Positions 53,017 through 63,122 of a stretch of 64,000 nucleotides of DNA are shown here, in pieces. This DNA is from Cucumis sativus (Eukaryota; Streptophyta; Magnoliopsida; Cucurbitales; Cucurbitaceae): contig NC_026657.2 of the NCBI RefSeq assembly GCF_000004075.3, positions 10,230,001 through 10,294,000 on the forward strand. The letters are read 5' to 3'. How positions within the stretch are numbered: the stretch's first letter is position 1; every line of letters begins with the position of its first letter. A model generated the notes under the pieces. The model was not told the origin of the DNA. It searched no databases and worked only from the letters and a program-made list of their open reading frames with translations. A program made the position numbers and the translations under genes.

Positions 53017-54306
53017 TCAAGCAGTTGAAGTAAAATTAAAATTAGCGCAATTAGTGTTTCGTCCCAGTAAAGTTGAGCTAAATCCAAGCCTAGAAGTTGC
53101 CAAATCAAATTCAAGCAAATTATCCTCTATTTGGTGCCCTCCAATCACCATCGCCGTTTCTGCTTCCACTCCACCCTCAACAAATCCCAAGCATAATACC
53201 TCCTCGGTCACAACCACCATCGAGTTCGCCCCGAACATTCTCCAAATCACTTTTTTGTTCTGCAAAATCAAATCAATCGATGGCACACTCGGCCCCAATT
53301 CAGTACTTCCAAAGCTTTTTGAACTATAACAGACCTCAAATGGCGCCACCGCCGCCACTCTTGGAATGTTCCCAAGCTCCGATGTGAATGTTTTCACCAA
53401 CGCCCTGTAAATTGATGTTTCCAGTACGGTGTATGGATTGACAGTGCTGATTTTTGTACCACCGTTTCCGTTGCTGTCGATTTTCAGAAGAGTGGTGTTT
53501 AGTGGGACGGTTTTGGAGTTGAATTCGATGGATTTAACGCCGATGAAATACTCCGATGATTTTTCCCCGGCGAAGCCAACGGGGTTGATGAGCAACGGGG
53601 TATAAGTGAGAGAATTTGTTAAGTCGATGTTGGGTAAGAAATGGTATGGGCCGTAACCGGAGAAGATGACACCAGGGAATCCAGTGGAGCCGCTCAAGCA
53701 CATGGTGAATTTCCGGCTAAAGCTGAAGGCGGCGGCGAATTGGGATGGTAGAGATATTCTGGTTCTTCCGAATCCTGCCATTCCAGTTACACCGCCGGCC
53801 AGGCCTTCGAGGAGGAAAGTCGAGCTGCAGATGAACAGGAAATTGGGGACGGAGAGGGCTCTGGTTGAATTGAAGCCATTGGTGGAAGAAACAGAGACAA
53901 GGTCGGAAGTGACTTCTCCGCCAGAGGATAGTTGGATGATGGTGTTTCGGGCGGAAAGGCTGCAAGTGTAGTTGTTGCAGCCGGGGTGGGGCGGCAAATA
54001 GCATTTGCCGCAGGAAATGGATTTGGCGAGGGAGCATTGGGCGGAGCGACAACGAGCGGGTTTGTAGGAGGAAGAAACGAAGCCACGGTCACAGTCGACC
54101 CACATTAGCCAACCGCCGAGATCCACTGTGAGATTGACCGGAACCAGAGGAGTTCGTTGGTGGATCTGGATGATGTATTGGAGAGATGGATGTTTGGTGA
54201 CAGGGAGAACGAGGGATCTGGGGGTGAAGGAAGTTGAGGCAATGGAAATGGAGAAGAGGAGAAAGAGAATGGAGGAGAAGAGGGAGAAGGAAGTGGAGGC
54301 GGCCAT
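53017..54306 (-). CDS. GIP2: Aspartic-protease-like glycosidase inhibitor, copy B (GIP2/EDGP/TAXI family)
   Basis: Intronless, 429 residues, with a signal peptide over about residues 1-23. It has the same two-domain layout as A but is the most diverged of the three: VDLGGWLMWVDCDRG at the first site (Asp kept) and KISTVNPYTVLE at the second (Asp lost). It lacks several residues just before GEKSSEYF, where A and C read STAGVS, and some cysteine-loop residues differ (CGKCYLPPHPGCNNYTC). The C-terminus (NCANFNFTSTA) is intact. It is probably also a wall inhibitor with no protease activity, possibly with a different target given its changed loops. The upstream W-box is kept, but the palindrome is imperfect (GACCGATCA). 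Whole and apparently expressible. Confidence 0.92.
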   Translation of the reverse strand: MAASTSFSLFSSILFLLFSISIASTSFTPRSLVLPVTKHPSLQYIIQIHQRTPLVPVNLTVDLGGWLMWVDCDRGFVSSSYKPARCRSAQCSLAKSISCGKCYLPPHPGCNNYTCSLSARNTIIQLSSGGEVTSDLVSVSSTNGFNSTRALSVPNFLFICSSTFLLEGLAGGVTGMAGFGRTRISLPSQFAAAFSFSRKFTMCLSGSTGFPGVIFSGYGPYHFLPNIDLTNSLTYTPLLINPVGFAGEKSSEYFIGVKSIEFNSKTVPLNTTLLKIDSNGNGGTKISTVNPYTVLETSIYRALVKTFTSELGNIPRVAAVAPFEVCYSSKSFGSTELGPSVPSIDLILQNKKVIWRMFGANSMVVVTEEVLCLGFVEGGVEAETAMVIGGHQIEDNLLEFDLATSRLGFSSTLLGRNTNCANFNFTSTA

Positions 54307-54362
54307 TGATGGGGATGTTTTGAGGTATTTGTTGGTGTGGAAGTGAGGATGGAGACTGTGAG

Positions 54363-54397
54363 TTTATATGGGCAGAGCGTGGAGGACGAATTTGACC
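54363..54397 (-). promoter_or_regulatory. TATA box and W-box of inhibitor copy B
   Basis: An ATATAAA box at 54369-54363 lies 57 bp before the ATG, and a + strand TTGACC W-box at 54392-54397 about 88 bp before it. Spacing equals that of copies A and C, but the second half of the palindrome is altered (GATCA for GGTCA). Confidence 0.6.
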
Positions 54398-55646
54398 GAT
54401 CATCGGAATCTTTGTGTTCATCATTTTGTTTTTCCTCGAGCAAACTTCTATATTATTTATGCTCAAAAGCTCAATGATGGTCTTCTTCCTCCCTCCCTCC
54501 CTCATTCTTTCTTTACTTTTTTAAAATTCTGAATGGTTCTTTTTAGTTACAAATTATTAAAGTAACTTTCTAATGTTTAAAGTAACACATGTTCTTTGAT
54601 AATACTCATGTCACTTTGTTACATTGTTTAGATTCAAATAACTCTCTTTCAGGTTTAGTGTTTTTACCTTCTCTCATTTATCAATTTATTTTAAAATGAA
54701 GTTCTTATGCACATCTTTGATTTTAAGAAATTAAAATTTTGAATCAATCCGTGTTTAAGAAGGTATCCCTAAGATCCTCGTTAAAAATGTGAAGAAACAA
54801 CACATGGACAAAAATATTTGTTTATTTTTTATTTTGAATGTGTTATACACTTCTAACAAAATGATTAGGAGATGTTTATGGTGTAAATATGTTTTAAATT
54901 ATTAGAATTATTATTATTCTTACTTGGATATGCAAAATATTATTTAATATATAAAAGTTAAACATTTGTGTTTAATTTACAAATTTGTTATAGATAATAA
55001 AGTGAAATAATGTAAGATAAGAGACTCAAATTAAATAGTATTAGCTAGGTGTACACGTATATATTTTACTAAAATTAAAATGAGAGAGTCATCTCACACC
55101 TAGGTTAACACCAAGAAAACACAACAAACCAATTGAATATACACTTAGAAAAAAAGATAGCAAATATAACCTAGCGAGAGAAGTTGTGAGCCACTTAAAA
55201 CAATAAATAAAAATTTCGTATTGAATATTCATTCAACGAGGACACAATGAGCCTCCATCAACACTGGTCTATTACGTATAGGCCAAACATGGTAATTAAC
55301 AATACAACAAGTAACTCTTCATGCCTTATGCTTGGATGGATTCTGATTGCTCAACTTACAAATTCAAACAAGGTGGGTGTCACAGTATGAAATCCAACTA
55401 ATACATCTTCCTCATGTATACAAGCATAACTCTTCATATAGTCTCACTGAATCAGGCTCAAAATAAGGAAAATCCAAACAACTCTTTATTAAAGTAAAAT
55501 AAACAAACAACCAAAAGCTTTAGCTCTCACTTATTCATGAATAGTAGATAATAAAAATATAATACAAACCTAAAAAGTAAAGAGTATTTAATTTGATGGG
55601 AATTTAAGCATTGATTAATTAAAAAGTTTAGATAATTTTTAATTGA
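54398..55646. other. Spacer between inhibitor copies B and C
   Basis: Copy B's proximal upstream block (54462-54578, listed separately) followed by AT-rich spacer and copy C's 3' flank. No gene is seen, and nothing here matches the distal block found upstream of A and C. Confidence 0.55.
54462..54578. promoter_or_regulatory. Proximal conserved block, copy 1 (upstream of inhibitor B)
   Basis: Two islands match the C upstream region: CTCAAAAGCT...TCTTCTTCCTCCCTCC at 54462-54500 and TACAAATTATTAAAGTA...AATGTTT at 54548-54578. The partners are 57501-57540 and 57654-57684, in the same order. Copy A has no equivalent. Confidence 0.6.
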
Positions 55647-56954
55647 TCAAGCATTAGATGTAAAATTGAAATTAGCGCAAGTAGTCATCCGACCCAGTAA
55701 AGTTGGGGTGAATCCAAGTCTAGAAGTAGCCAAATCAAATTCAAGCAATTTATCCTCAATCTGGTGGGCTCCAATCACAATCGCGGTTCTCACATCAACT
55801 CCTCCGTCTACAAATCCCAAGCACAATACCTCATCGTTTACCTGTACCATCGAGTTCGCACCGAACATGCTCCAAATCACTTTTTTGTTCTGCAAAACCA
55901 AATCTATCGTCGGAACTCCCGCCCCCAATCGAGTGCTTGGAAAGCTCTTTGAACTGTAACAAACTTCAAACGGTGCCACCGCTCCCACCCTCGGTACTTT
56001 TGATACCTCCGTCGTGAATGCTTTCACCAACGCTTTGTATATTGACGATTCTAGTACGGTGAATGGATTCACTGTGCTGATTTTCGTTCCGCCGTTTCCG
56101 TTGCTGTCGATTTTCAGAAGGGTCGTGTTGAGTGGGACGGGTTTGGAGTTAACGACGATGGACGTAACGCCGATGAAATATTCAGTGGATTTTTCCCCGG
56201 CGGAGGACACGCCTGCGGTACTGACGGGGTTGATGAAGAGCGGGGTGTAGGTGAAGGAATTTGTTAAGTCGATGTTGGGTAAGAAATGGTATGGGCCGTT
56301 ACCGGAGAAGATGACGCCAGGGGAACTAGTGGAGCCGCTCAAGCACACGGCGAATTTTCTGTTAAAGCTGAAGGCGGCGGCGAATTGGGATGGTAGAGAG
56401 ATTCCGTTTCTTCCGAATCCGGCCATTCCAGTTACGCCGGGGGCGAGGCCTTCGAGGAGAAAAGTGGAACCGCAGACGAAGAGGAAATTAGGGATCGACA
56501 CGGCTCTGGTTGGATTGAAGCCGTTGGTGGAGGAAACAGAGACGACGTCTGAAGCGACTTCTCCGCTAGTTGAGAGACGGATAATGGTGTTGCCGGGGAA
56601 AAGGCTGCAGGTATTGTTGTTGCAGCCGGGGCGGGGTGGCGAAAAGCATTGACCGCAGGCACTGGACTTCGAGGCGAGGGAGCATTGGGCGGAACGACAA
56701 CGAGCGGGTTTGTAGGAGGAAGAAACGTAGCCACGGTCACAGTCGACCCACATGAACTGACCGCCGAGGTCCACCGTGAGCTTGACCGGAACTAGAGGAG
56801 TTCGTTGGTGGATCTCGGTTATATATTGAAGAGATGGGTGTTTGGTAACAGGGAGAAGGAGGGATTTGGGACGGAAGGAAGTTGCAGCAATGGAAATGGA
56901 GAAGAGGAGGAAGAGAATGGAGGAGAAGAAGGAGAAGGAAGTGGAGGAGGCCAT
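55647..56954 (-). CDS. GIP2: Aspartic-protease-like glycosidase inhibitor, copy C (GIP2/EDGP/TAXI family)
   Basis: Intronless, 435 residues, with a signal peptide over about residues 1-23. It is closer to copy A than to B, sharing VDLGGQFMWVDCDRGYVSS and the STAGVS...GEKS loop, while FIGVTSIVVNSKPVPLNTT is its own. Asp of the first site is kept, the second site reads STVNPFTVLE without Asp, and the cysteine words and TTCANFNFTS end are intact. Like its neighbours it should be secreted, glycosylated (NNNTC and NFTS sequons) and a non-catalytic glycosidase inhibitor. It is the most upstream gene of the array with the richest 5' region: TATA, W-box palindrome, proximal block and distal block. 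Confidence 0.93.
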   Translation of the reverse strand: MASSTSFSFFSSILFLLFSISIAATSFRPKSLLLPVTKHPSLQYITEIHQRTPLVPVKLTVDLGGQFMWVDCDRGYVSSSYKPARCRSAQCSLASKSSACGQCFSPPRPGCNNNTCSLFPGNTIIRLSTSGEVASDVVSVSSTNGFNPTRAVSIPNFLFVCGSTFLLEGLAPGVTGMAGFGRNGISLPSQFAAAFSFNRKFAVCLSGSTSSPGVIFSGNGPYHFLPNIDLTNSFTYTPLFINPVSTAGVSSAGEKSTEYFIGVTSIVVNSKPVPLNTTLLKIDSNGNGGTKISTVNPFTVLESSIYKALVKAFTTEVSKVPRVGAVAPFEVCYSSKSFPSTRLGAGVPTIDLVLQNKKVIWSMFGANSMVQVNDEVLCLGFVDGGVDVRTAIVIGAHQIEDKLLEFDLATSRLGFTPTLLGRMTTCANFNFTSNA

Positions 56955-57013
56955 TGAGGAGGGAGTGTTTTGAGGTAATTTGTTGGTGTGAAGTGAGGAG
57001 GAAGGTTTGTGAA

Positions 57014-57052
57014 TTTATATAGGAAGTGTGGTTGACGAATTTGACCGGTCAT
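57014..57052 (-). promoter_or_regulatory. TATA box and W-box palindrome of inhibitor copy C
   Basis: TATATAAA at 57021-57014 lies 60 bp before the ATG. TTGACCGGTCAT at 57041-57052 contains the 10-bp palindrome TGACCGGTCA, about 92 bp before the ATG, matching copy A. Confidence 0.65.
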
Positions 57053-57500
57053 CCAAAATAATTATTTCTTCACTCTTCTTTTTCAAATAAGTTATGTATT
57101 TAGCTAAAAAGTTGATGTGCGAACACAGTCCTCAGATACACCATGTAACAAACAACTAAAAATTAATGATTAATCCAACAAATAATAACATTCTAGAATT
57201 ATAAATATGACATGTTTAATTAAGAGTTAATCATAAATTTGGTTTAGTAATTTTTTATTTCCTGTCTATTACACGTTGAACTAAATATAATATCAAATCT
57301 GAAGTTCTGTGAGGAAAAAAAAAAGAAAAAAGAAGCTAATCTTACATTTCATTGATCAATAATTAAATTTTCTTGAATTATGGATACAAAAAATATTTAG
57401 AAAAGAAAACTTATTAGTATTCCTTTTTCTTTTTTAATAAAATAAAACTATATTTTCTCTCTATCTTTCTTGCTATTTTTCTATTAAAAAAATATTTCTT

Positions 57501-57684
57501 CTCAAAAGCTTGATTTGATGGCTGTCTTCTTCCTCCCTCCTTACTTTCTTTAATTCTAATGGTTAATGGCCTTCTTACTTTCTTTTTGAAATATTTTTTT
57601 ATTTCTCTTCTAAAGGTTCTCTTTCTTTTTTTAATTGCTTTAAAAGGTTTTCCTACAAATGATTAAAGTACGTTTGAATGTTTG
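57501..57684. promoter_or_regulatory. Proximal conserved block, copy 2 (upstream of inhibitor C)
   Basis: Islands at 57501-57540 and 57654-57684 match those upstream of copy B in order, with about 80 bp of extra sequence between them here. Confidence 0.6.
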
Positions 57685-58180
57685 TATTACCATGCAGTGC
57701 ACCAGTAAATAATCCTCTTCTACACAAAGTGAATTAATGTATGGTAATTGATATGAGTAATTACATCCCCATATCACAACTCTTGCACTAAAAAGAACAC
57801 TCATCTCAATTAGGGGATAATTTTTTAAAATCAAAATTGATGAGATAAAAATAGAAATTTGTTTTCTTAAAAAAAAAAATTGCCAAAGTTTTCAAAAACA
57901 GTGTAAATGTTGATATGTAATTAACAAATTCATTTTTTCTTTTTGCACTTGCATCCTTGATAAAATCCAATTCCAGGAGTCTTTCTACAAATCTCCCAAT
58001 AGGTTGAAAACTACAAATCTCATGCTAACAAACTAGCCTCCAAAATTGTAAAAATAAAACAATAAAACTTTGAAAGTAAATTTGAAGTTAATTCAATAAT
58101 ATCTACTCATTAGCTAACATTTTATATAAATAATAAAATTTATTACAACAAGATTAAACATAATTTTGAAAAGACACGAA

Positions 58181-58600
58181 GGGGCAACCAAGATTGGACA
58201 ATAGTTTTAGTACCCTACCAATAATAATTAAGATCTTCTCTCAAAATGTGAGCAGGAAGAGCCCAAATTCGAAATACCCTAAATACTTTGTGTGGATGAC
58301 GTGGAGTATTTTTGTTCAAACGTGGAAGGCTTTGAAAAGTCTTCAGAAGGGTGCGATACCAAAACGGTTGGCGCTTTGTCCACGTGGAGCCTCTGATTTC
58401 TCCAGCTGTTTGCCACGTTTGAATATAAGTTGTAGTACTACTCATTTGACTTTTCTATCACTATCCATTCTTATCCTTTCTTTAACAACTTTAAATTCAA
58501 ATTCACCTAATTAATTTGCCCAAGCTTGGCCTTCATTAGGATTTTAGGACTTACCAGTTGTACCCATCAATTAATTCAGTAATTATTTTAATTTCAAATC
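58181..58600. promoter_or_regulatory. Distal conserved non-coding block, copy 2 (upstream of inhibitor C)
   Basis: Partner of 52545-52972. It keeps TGACGTGG at 58297-58304 and the G-box CCACGTGG at 58380-58387 with nearly the same spacing (about 82-83 bp in both). It lies 1.2-1.6 kb upstream of the C start, and no gene follows on its far side. Confidence 0.75.
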
Positions 58601-61600
58601 TATACTTTCATTATTGTTAGTAACTTTTATGTCATGTTATTAGTTCATAACATTGGTTGGACTAGGCTCTTGTTGGTATATATATAAATATTATCCAACA
58701 AATTGCACCACAAAATTGAATAATCCATAAACTTTTGACTTGGAACATTGACAATACATACTATTAAAAAACATGATCTTAGGGGTCCATAATGATAGAC
58801 GTGGAGAAAAGATTTGAGAAGAAAAAATTAAGTTATTGCGTGTTGACAATAACATATGATGTAATAGGTAAAGCTCAAAGTTTCAATTAAATAATATAGT
58901 AAGCAAGCATGTTATTGTCACATCTAACATGGTTTTATTAATAAGATATTGGATTACATCGGTTAAAATAAAGAAGACATGTTCCATTAAGTGAACATTC
59001 ATTCGTAATGTACTTTCTATCATATCCTCTGAACGACGTGTAAGAGGATATCATAAATTAATAAATATTGCTAAATCATACCAAATATTTAATTACAATT
59101 TCTGTTAGAATAACTATGGATACGCCTTAAAAGAATATTTGAAGAGTCCTTACAAAAATAGTAAAAAAAATTAATAATGAAATTTATATCACTATATTTT
59201 CTAAATTGCAAAAGTAGCAAATTTAAAAGTCAATAATCGTACGATTATATAATTAATTGTCATATTCGCTAAAAGATATGTGCAATGAGCTATTTTTTCT
59301 AAATGTTTTTGTCATTTGATGCAATTTTCTGATATTTTATTTGTTCAGCTCGTTTGAACAAAGTTTGTGAAGAATATTAGGATAGGAAAATGATTTTAAT
59401 GGTTCCTTTTTGAAAAATATTATTTTATAAGGAAAGGTTGTGAAGCTAATGGGAAAAATATTTTATTTGGTTCTTTTTTAAAAAATATTATTTCCTTGTT
59501 TATTGAAGATTTTTGATTGAGATTATAATGCACTTGTATGGGCATTATTCAACGTGCTTTATTTTGTAAAAATGGAGAGAAATGTGTGACTACGCAAGAG
59601 GAAGACAATTTTGTGAGGGACAACTTCACATTTAAAGAGTCAGTTATTCATAAGAATTAGACGCGTGTAAGTCCTCTCTTAATGTTGTGATTTGTTGCTG
59701 ATACTTGTACTAGCTACTGTTTAGCCTGAGTTTAATCACAACATTCGAAGTTCAAGTTTCTATAGTATGAAGATTTAAAAGAACTTTTGTTTACGTCTTG
59801 TTGAATGATGTGGTTCAGGTGAAGTTTCTCCAGTACACTACCTTAATATGTTGATTGATGAGAAACTTCATTAAATGAGATATTTTGGTTAGTCAAATGT
59901 ATCTTTGAATAAGTTTAGTGATAGAGTTATTTTATGTAATGTTGTATCACTAATAGTACCGAGTGAATATTGGTAGTGTTAAACTCTATACTAAAACATC
60001 ATATAATAAGTTGATTACAATTTATATATCAAATAAATAAAATCTCTGATCTCAGGTCAAGGACATGTCAGACGTATATGTTGTATCATCGAACTAGGTT
60101 AACAGTATTTACTGTTTTTTTCTGTCTCTACTTATATGCACTATTAGTTGTTCGTACCGTTAGTTATGTAAGGGTTCATCCTTGTTTCCTGTTGTTGTGA
60201 CATTCACTATTTATCAAATTCTATTTCATTAATAATTTTCATAAAAAAAAACTTTTAAAAATATTTACAAATTTAAAAAATATCACAAATCATTTATGTA
60301 TATTTATTTATTTATTGTGTCGGCACAAGGAAACAAAGGATTTATGGATGAACAGATCAAAATTAATGGATGATAAGACTTAATTACAAATCATGAAGAT
60401 TAAAAATATATATATAAATTTTCTTTTCAAAATTATTAGCCCAAATTCATATATATGCAAAGGATAAAGGAAGTGATTTCCTATGGAAATTTCATGAGGA
60501 ACAATTTTTATTTTCTTTTTCGATTTACTATTTTGAAATTATATCACTATAGTTAGAAAGCAGTGGCAAACTTTCCCGTGTTCGTCCTCTTCAATTTTTT
60601 TTATAGAAAATTTAACACATGATAAAACTGTAGGTAGACAGTTAAATAGATTGCACAATAAACATAACCTAAGTTAGACGTAAATATTTTATATATTTTG
60701 ATAAGGAGAAGCACATAGGAATCTAGCTCTATTATAAATAAGAATAATAGCAACTATAGTATTATTGACAAATCACCAAATGATGTATGATGTTATAATA
60801 TAGACTCGACATTATCTTTAAAATGTTATTATCATAGCAAACCATAGTACTAAAATTTCTCCCTTTACAACTAGGAGATCAATATTTCAACTTAGGTGTT
60901 AAAAAGCTTGATCAGTGAGATCTAGATGATAGAGAGGTTGTGTATGCTCATGCAACCCATCACCCTCATCCAAAAGAGAGAATTTAACTATATGACACAT
61001 CATATCATCTAGTTGTAGTCGTCAATTTTTTTGCATCAACAATACCACATATGATTTTTCATTTTTTTTCCTATGGGTTCAAAACTAAGAGTGGAAATGC
61101 ATTGAAATCACTTCAAGTTGAAGTTATAAAATAGGAAATCCGCCCATGTTTGAAGGATACAAATTAAAACATCAATTTTAACCTTTTTGTTATAAAATAA
61201 AGCGTTTTTCAAAATTTGGCTTCAATGCAAATAAACCATGAAATTAGTGTATAAATATAATTAAAACAAATTAAATACTCTTTTCAAACTATGCTTAAGT
61301 AATAATAATATTTTTGGTGTTTAATTTGATAATTCTTGGGCCTATGCAATTGGGCTACATTGCCGGAGCCCACAATGGTAAACTCTCCCTAATCTCCCAA
61401 ATTTATTAATTTCAAATAAATAAATTTGCAAGGAATCAGTCTGATCATTTCTAACATTTTTTAAAATCAATATATTTTTAGTTTGTTGAATTAATAAAAG
61501 AGGGATAATTAATCAAACATTTCTAACTCAATTATGTATGCCAAAATATGGGTAGTTAAAAAAACTAATATATCATTGAAAGGAAAAAAATACTAATGGT

Positions 61601-63122
61601 ATCGTTGGTTTAATTGACAAACTAAAATTAGTTATGGACAAAAAAAGAATTGATCTTAAAGAAACCCGAGCTCCATCTTTCTTTACTATGTAATAAAAGA
61701 GCGTTACATATATAAGGATATACCATATGGGTTTAATGTTTGAATCAATAGAGAACATCTTGATCATCTCAATGCTGTATGTGTACTATTATATTCCCAA
61801 TTCCTTTAGATGCAAAATGAGGGGTTAGTGTGAGCTTATCCATATAGTACTTATAAATCGTAAAATTATTATAGTTTATAGACTAAAGTGGTTGGAGTAT
61901 TGAAAAAATTTACTATCTCACGCACATTGGTAGCCAAAAGCTAGCTGTGGATGGGAATCAGAACATCACAGTTGAGACATAAAGGTTCATCCATTAAGCT
62001 TTGAGTGATATAATGAGAAAGAAGTAGTTTTGCATGCAAATAATAAAGGGGAAAAAAATGAAGAAAGAGGTAAATGTATAAATGTACATATATAGGTATA
62101 GAGAGAGAGAGAGCAAATAATTAAGAAGGGAAAAGAAGTTCCTTAGCCACTTTAATTAAGGAAGAGGTGAAACCCTTTGTTTGGTTCTCTGATATTTTAG
62201 GTATATGGATTGCTATGCGTCGTAGAACAAGTTGTGATGCATTAATAACAGACTCAACTACTTGATATATGTTGATGATAAAATTTAGGGAGAAAAAAAC
62301 TGTACATGACAACCCTGATAAATTTTGTAGTTTTAGAACGACAAAATCAAGAAAAATTATTTTGATGCTAAAATCAAGGATGAAATTAAACTCTAAAATG
62401 AAGAAAGAAGAAGCCAAAAGTTTGATTCTAGATAAATTAAAAGTAAAAGTTAAACTCATATGAAGTTGTAACAATGTGTTTAATAGGAAGAAGGATTTAA
62501 AGTTTACCTAATTAGGCTTGATTCTAGATGAGTTTTTTCTTATATCCTATCCAAACTAGAACTACTAAATCAATAATTAATTAATTGACCCTAGACTTAT
62601 TTAAGTGATCTAAATTAATCTAACCGTTTTTACTAACTTTTGATGTATTTCTTTCTATCTAATGTAAAAAAAAAAAACGAGTTTACAATTAGTGGTGTTA
62701 GATAGTATATAGTTTCATCTCAAAACCAATTGATTATGAGAGGAGTAGTTCATCCATTCTTAGTTTTTTCAACGTGAGACTCTCAACACATCTCCAACAA
62801 ATAGTGTGTTTTACCTTACGAAGGGCACGTAATTGAGGTAAGGTATTAGGCGTGAGACGCGTAATACATGCATATATTTACAAAGAGATATACAAAGAAA
62901 CAAATAATATGATAAAAGTAATATTAATAAAACCATATCATAATTCTCACGAGACCTACAACTTCCTGCATTTATTACATATACACACAAATATATGTAT
63001 ATGTCCTTCCCCCCTTCTCTCTTTCTTTCTATTTATATATAAATACCTTCTCAATAATAATCCTTCTCTTTTGTTCCCAAAACACACTCATACAACACTC
63101 TTCAAATAAAACCAGACACATC

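Larger units (their letters stand above)
57053..63122. other. Gene-poor region between the inhibitor array and MUTE
   Basis: Conserved proximal (57501-57684) and distal (58181-58600) blocks belong to inhibitor C. From 58.6 kb onward the DNA is AT-rich with no supportable gene on either strand. A fragment near 62741-62800 (CAACGTGAGACTCTCAACAC) resembles a word common in plant dispersed repeats. The last few hundred bases are the MUTE promoter and 5' UTR, with a TATA-like TATATATAAATAC near 63035-63047. Confidence 0.55.

Noticed and set aside
50555-56740. Open frames on the plus strand and other minus frames across the inhibitor genes
   Set aside because: These are shadows of the high-GC coding sequence of the three inhibitor genes; they carry no motif of their own.
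62121-62474. Minus-strand open frame of 117 residues
   Set aside because: Lysine- and phenylalanine-type low-complexity coding from AT-rich DNA, with an antisense frame equally open and no family features.
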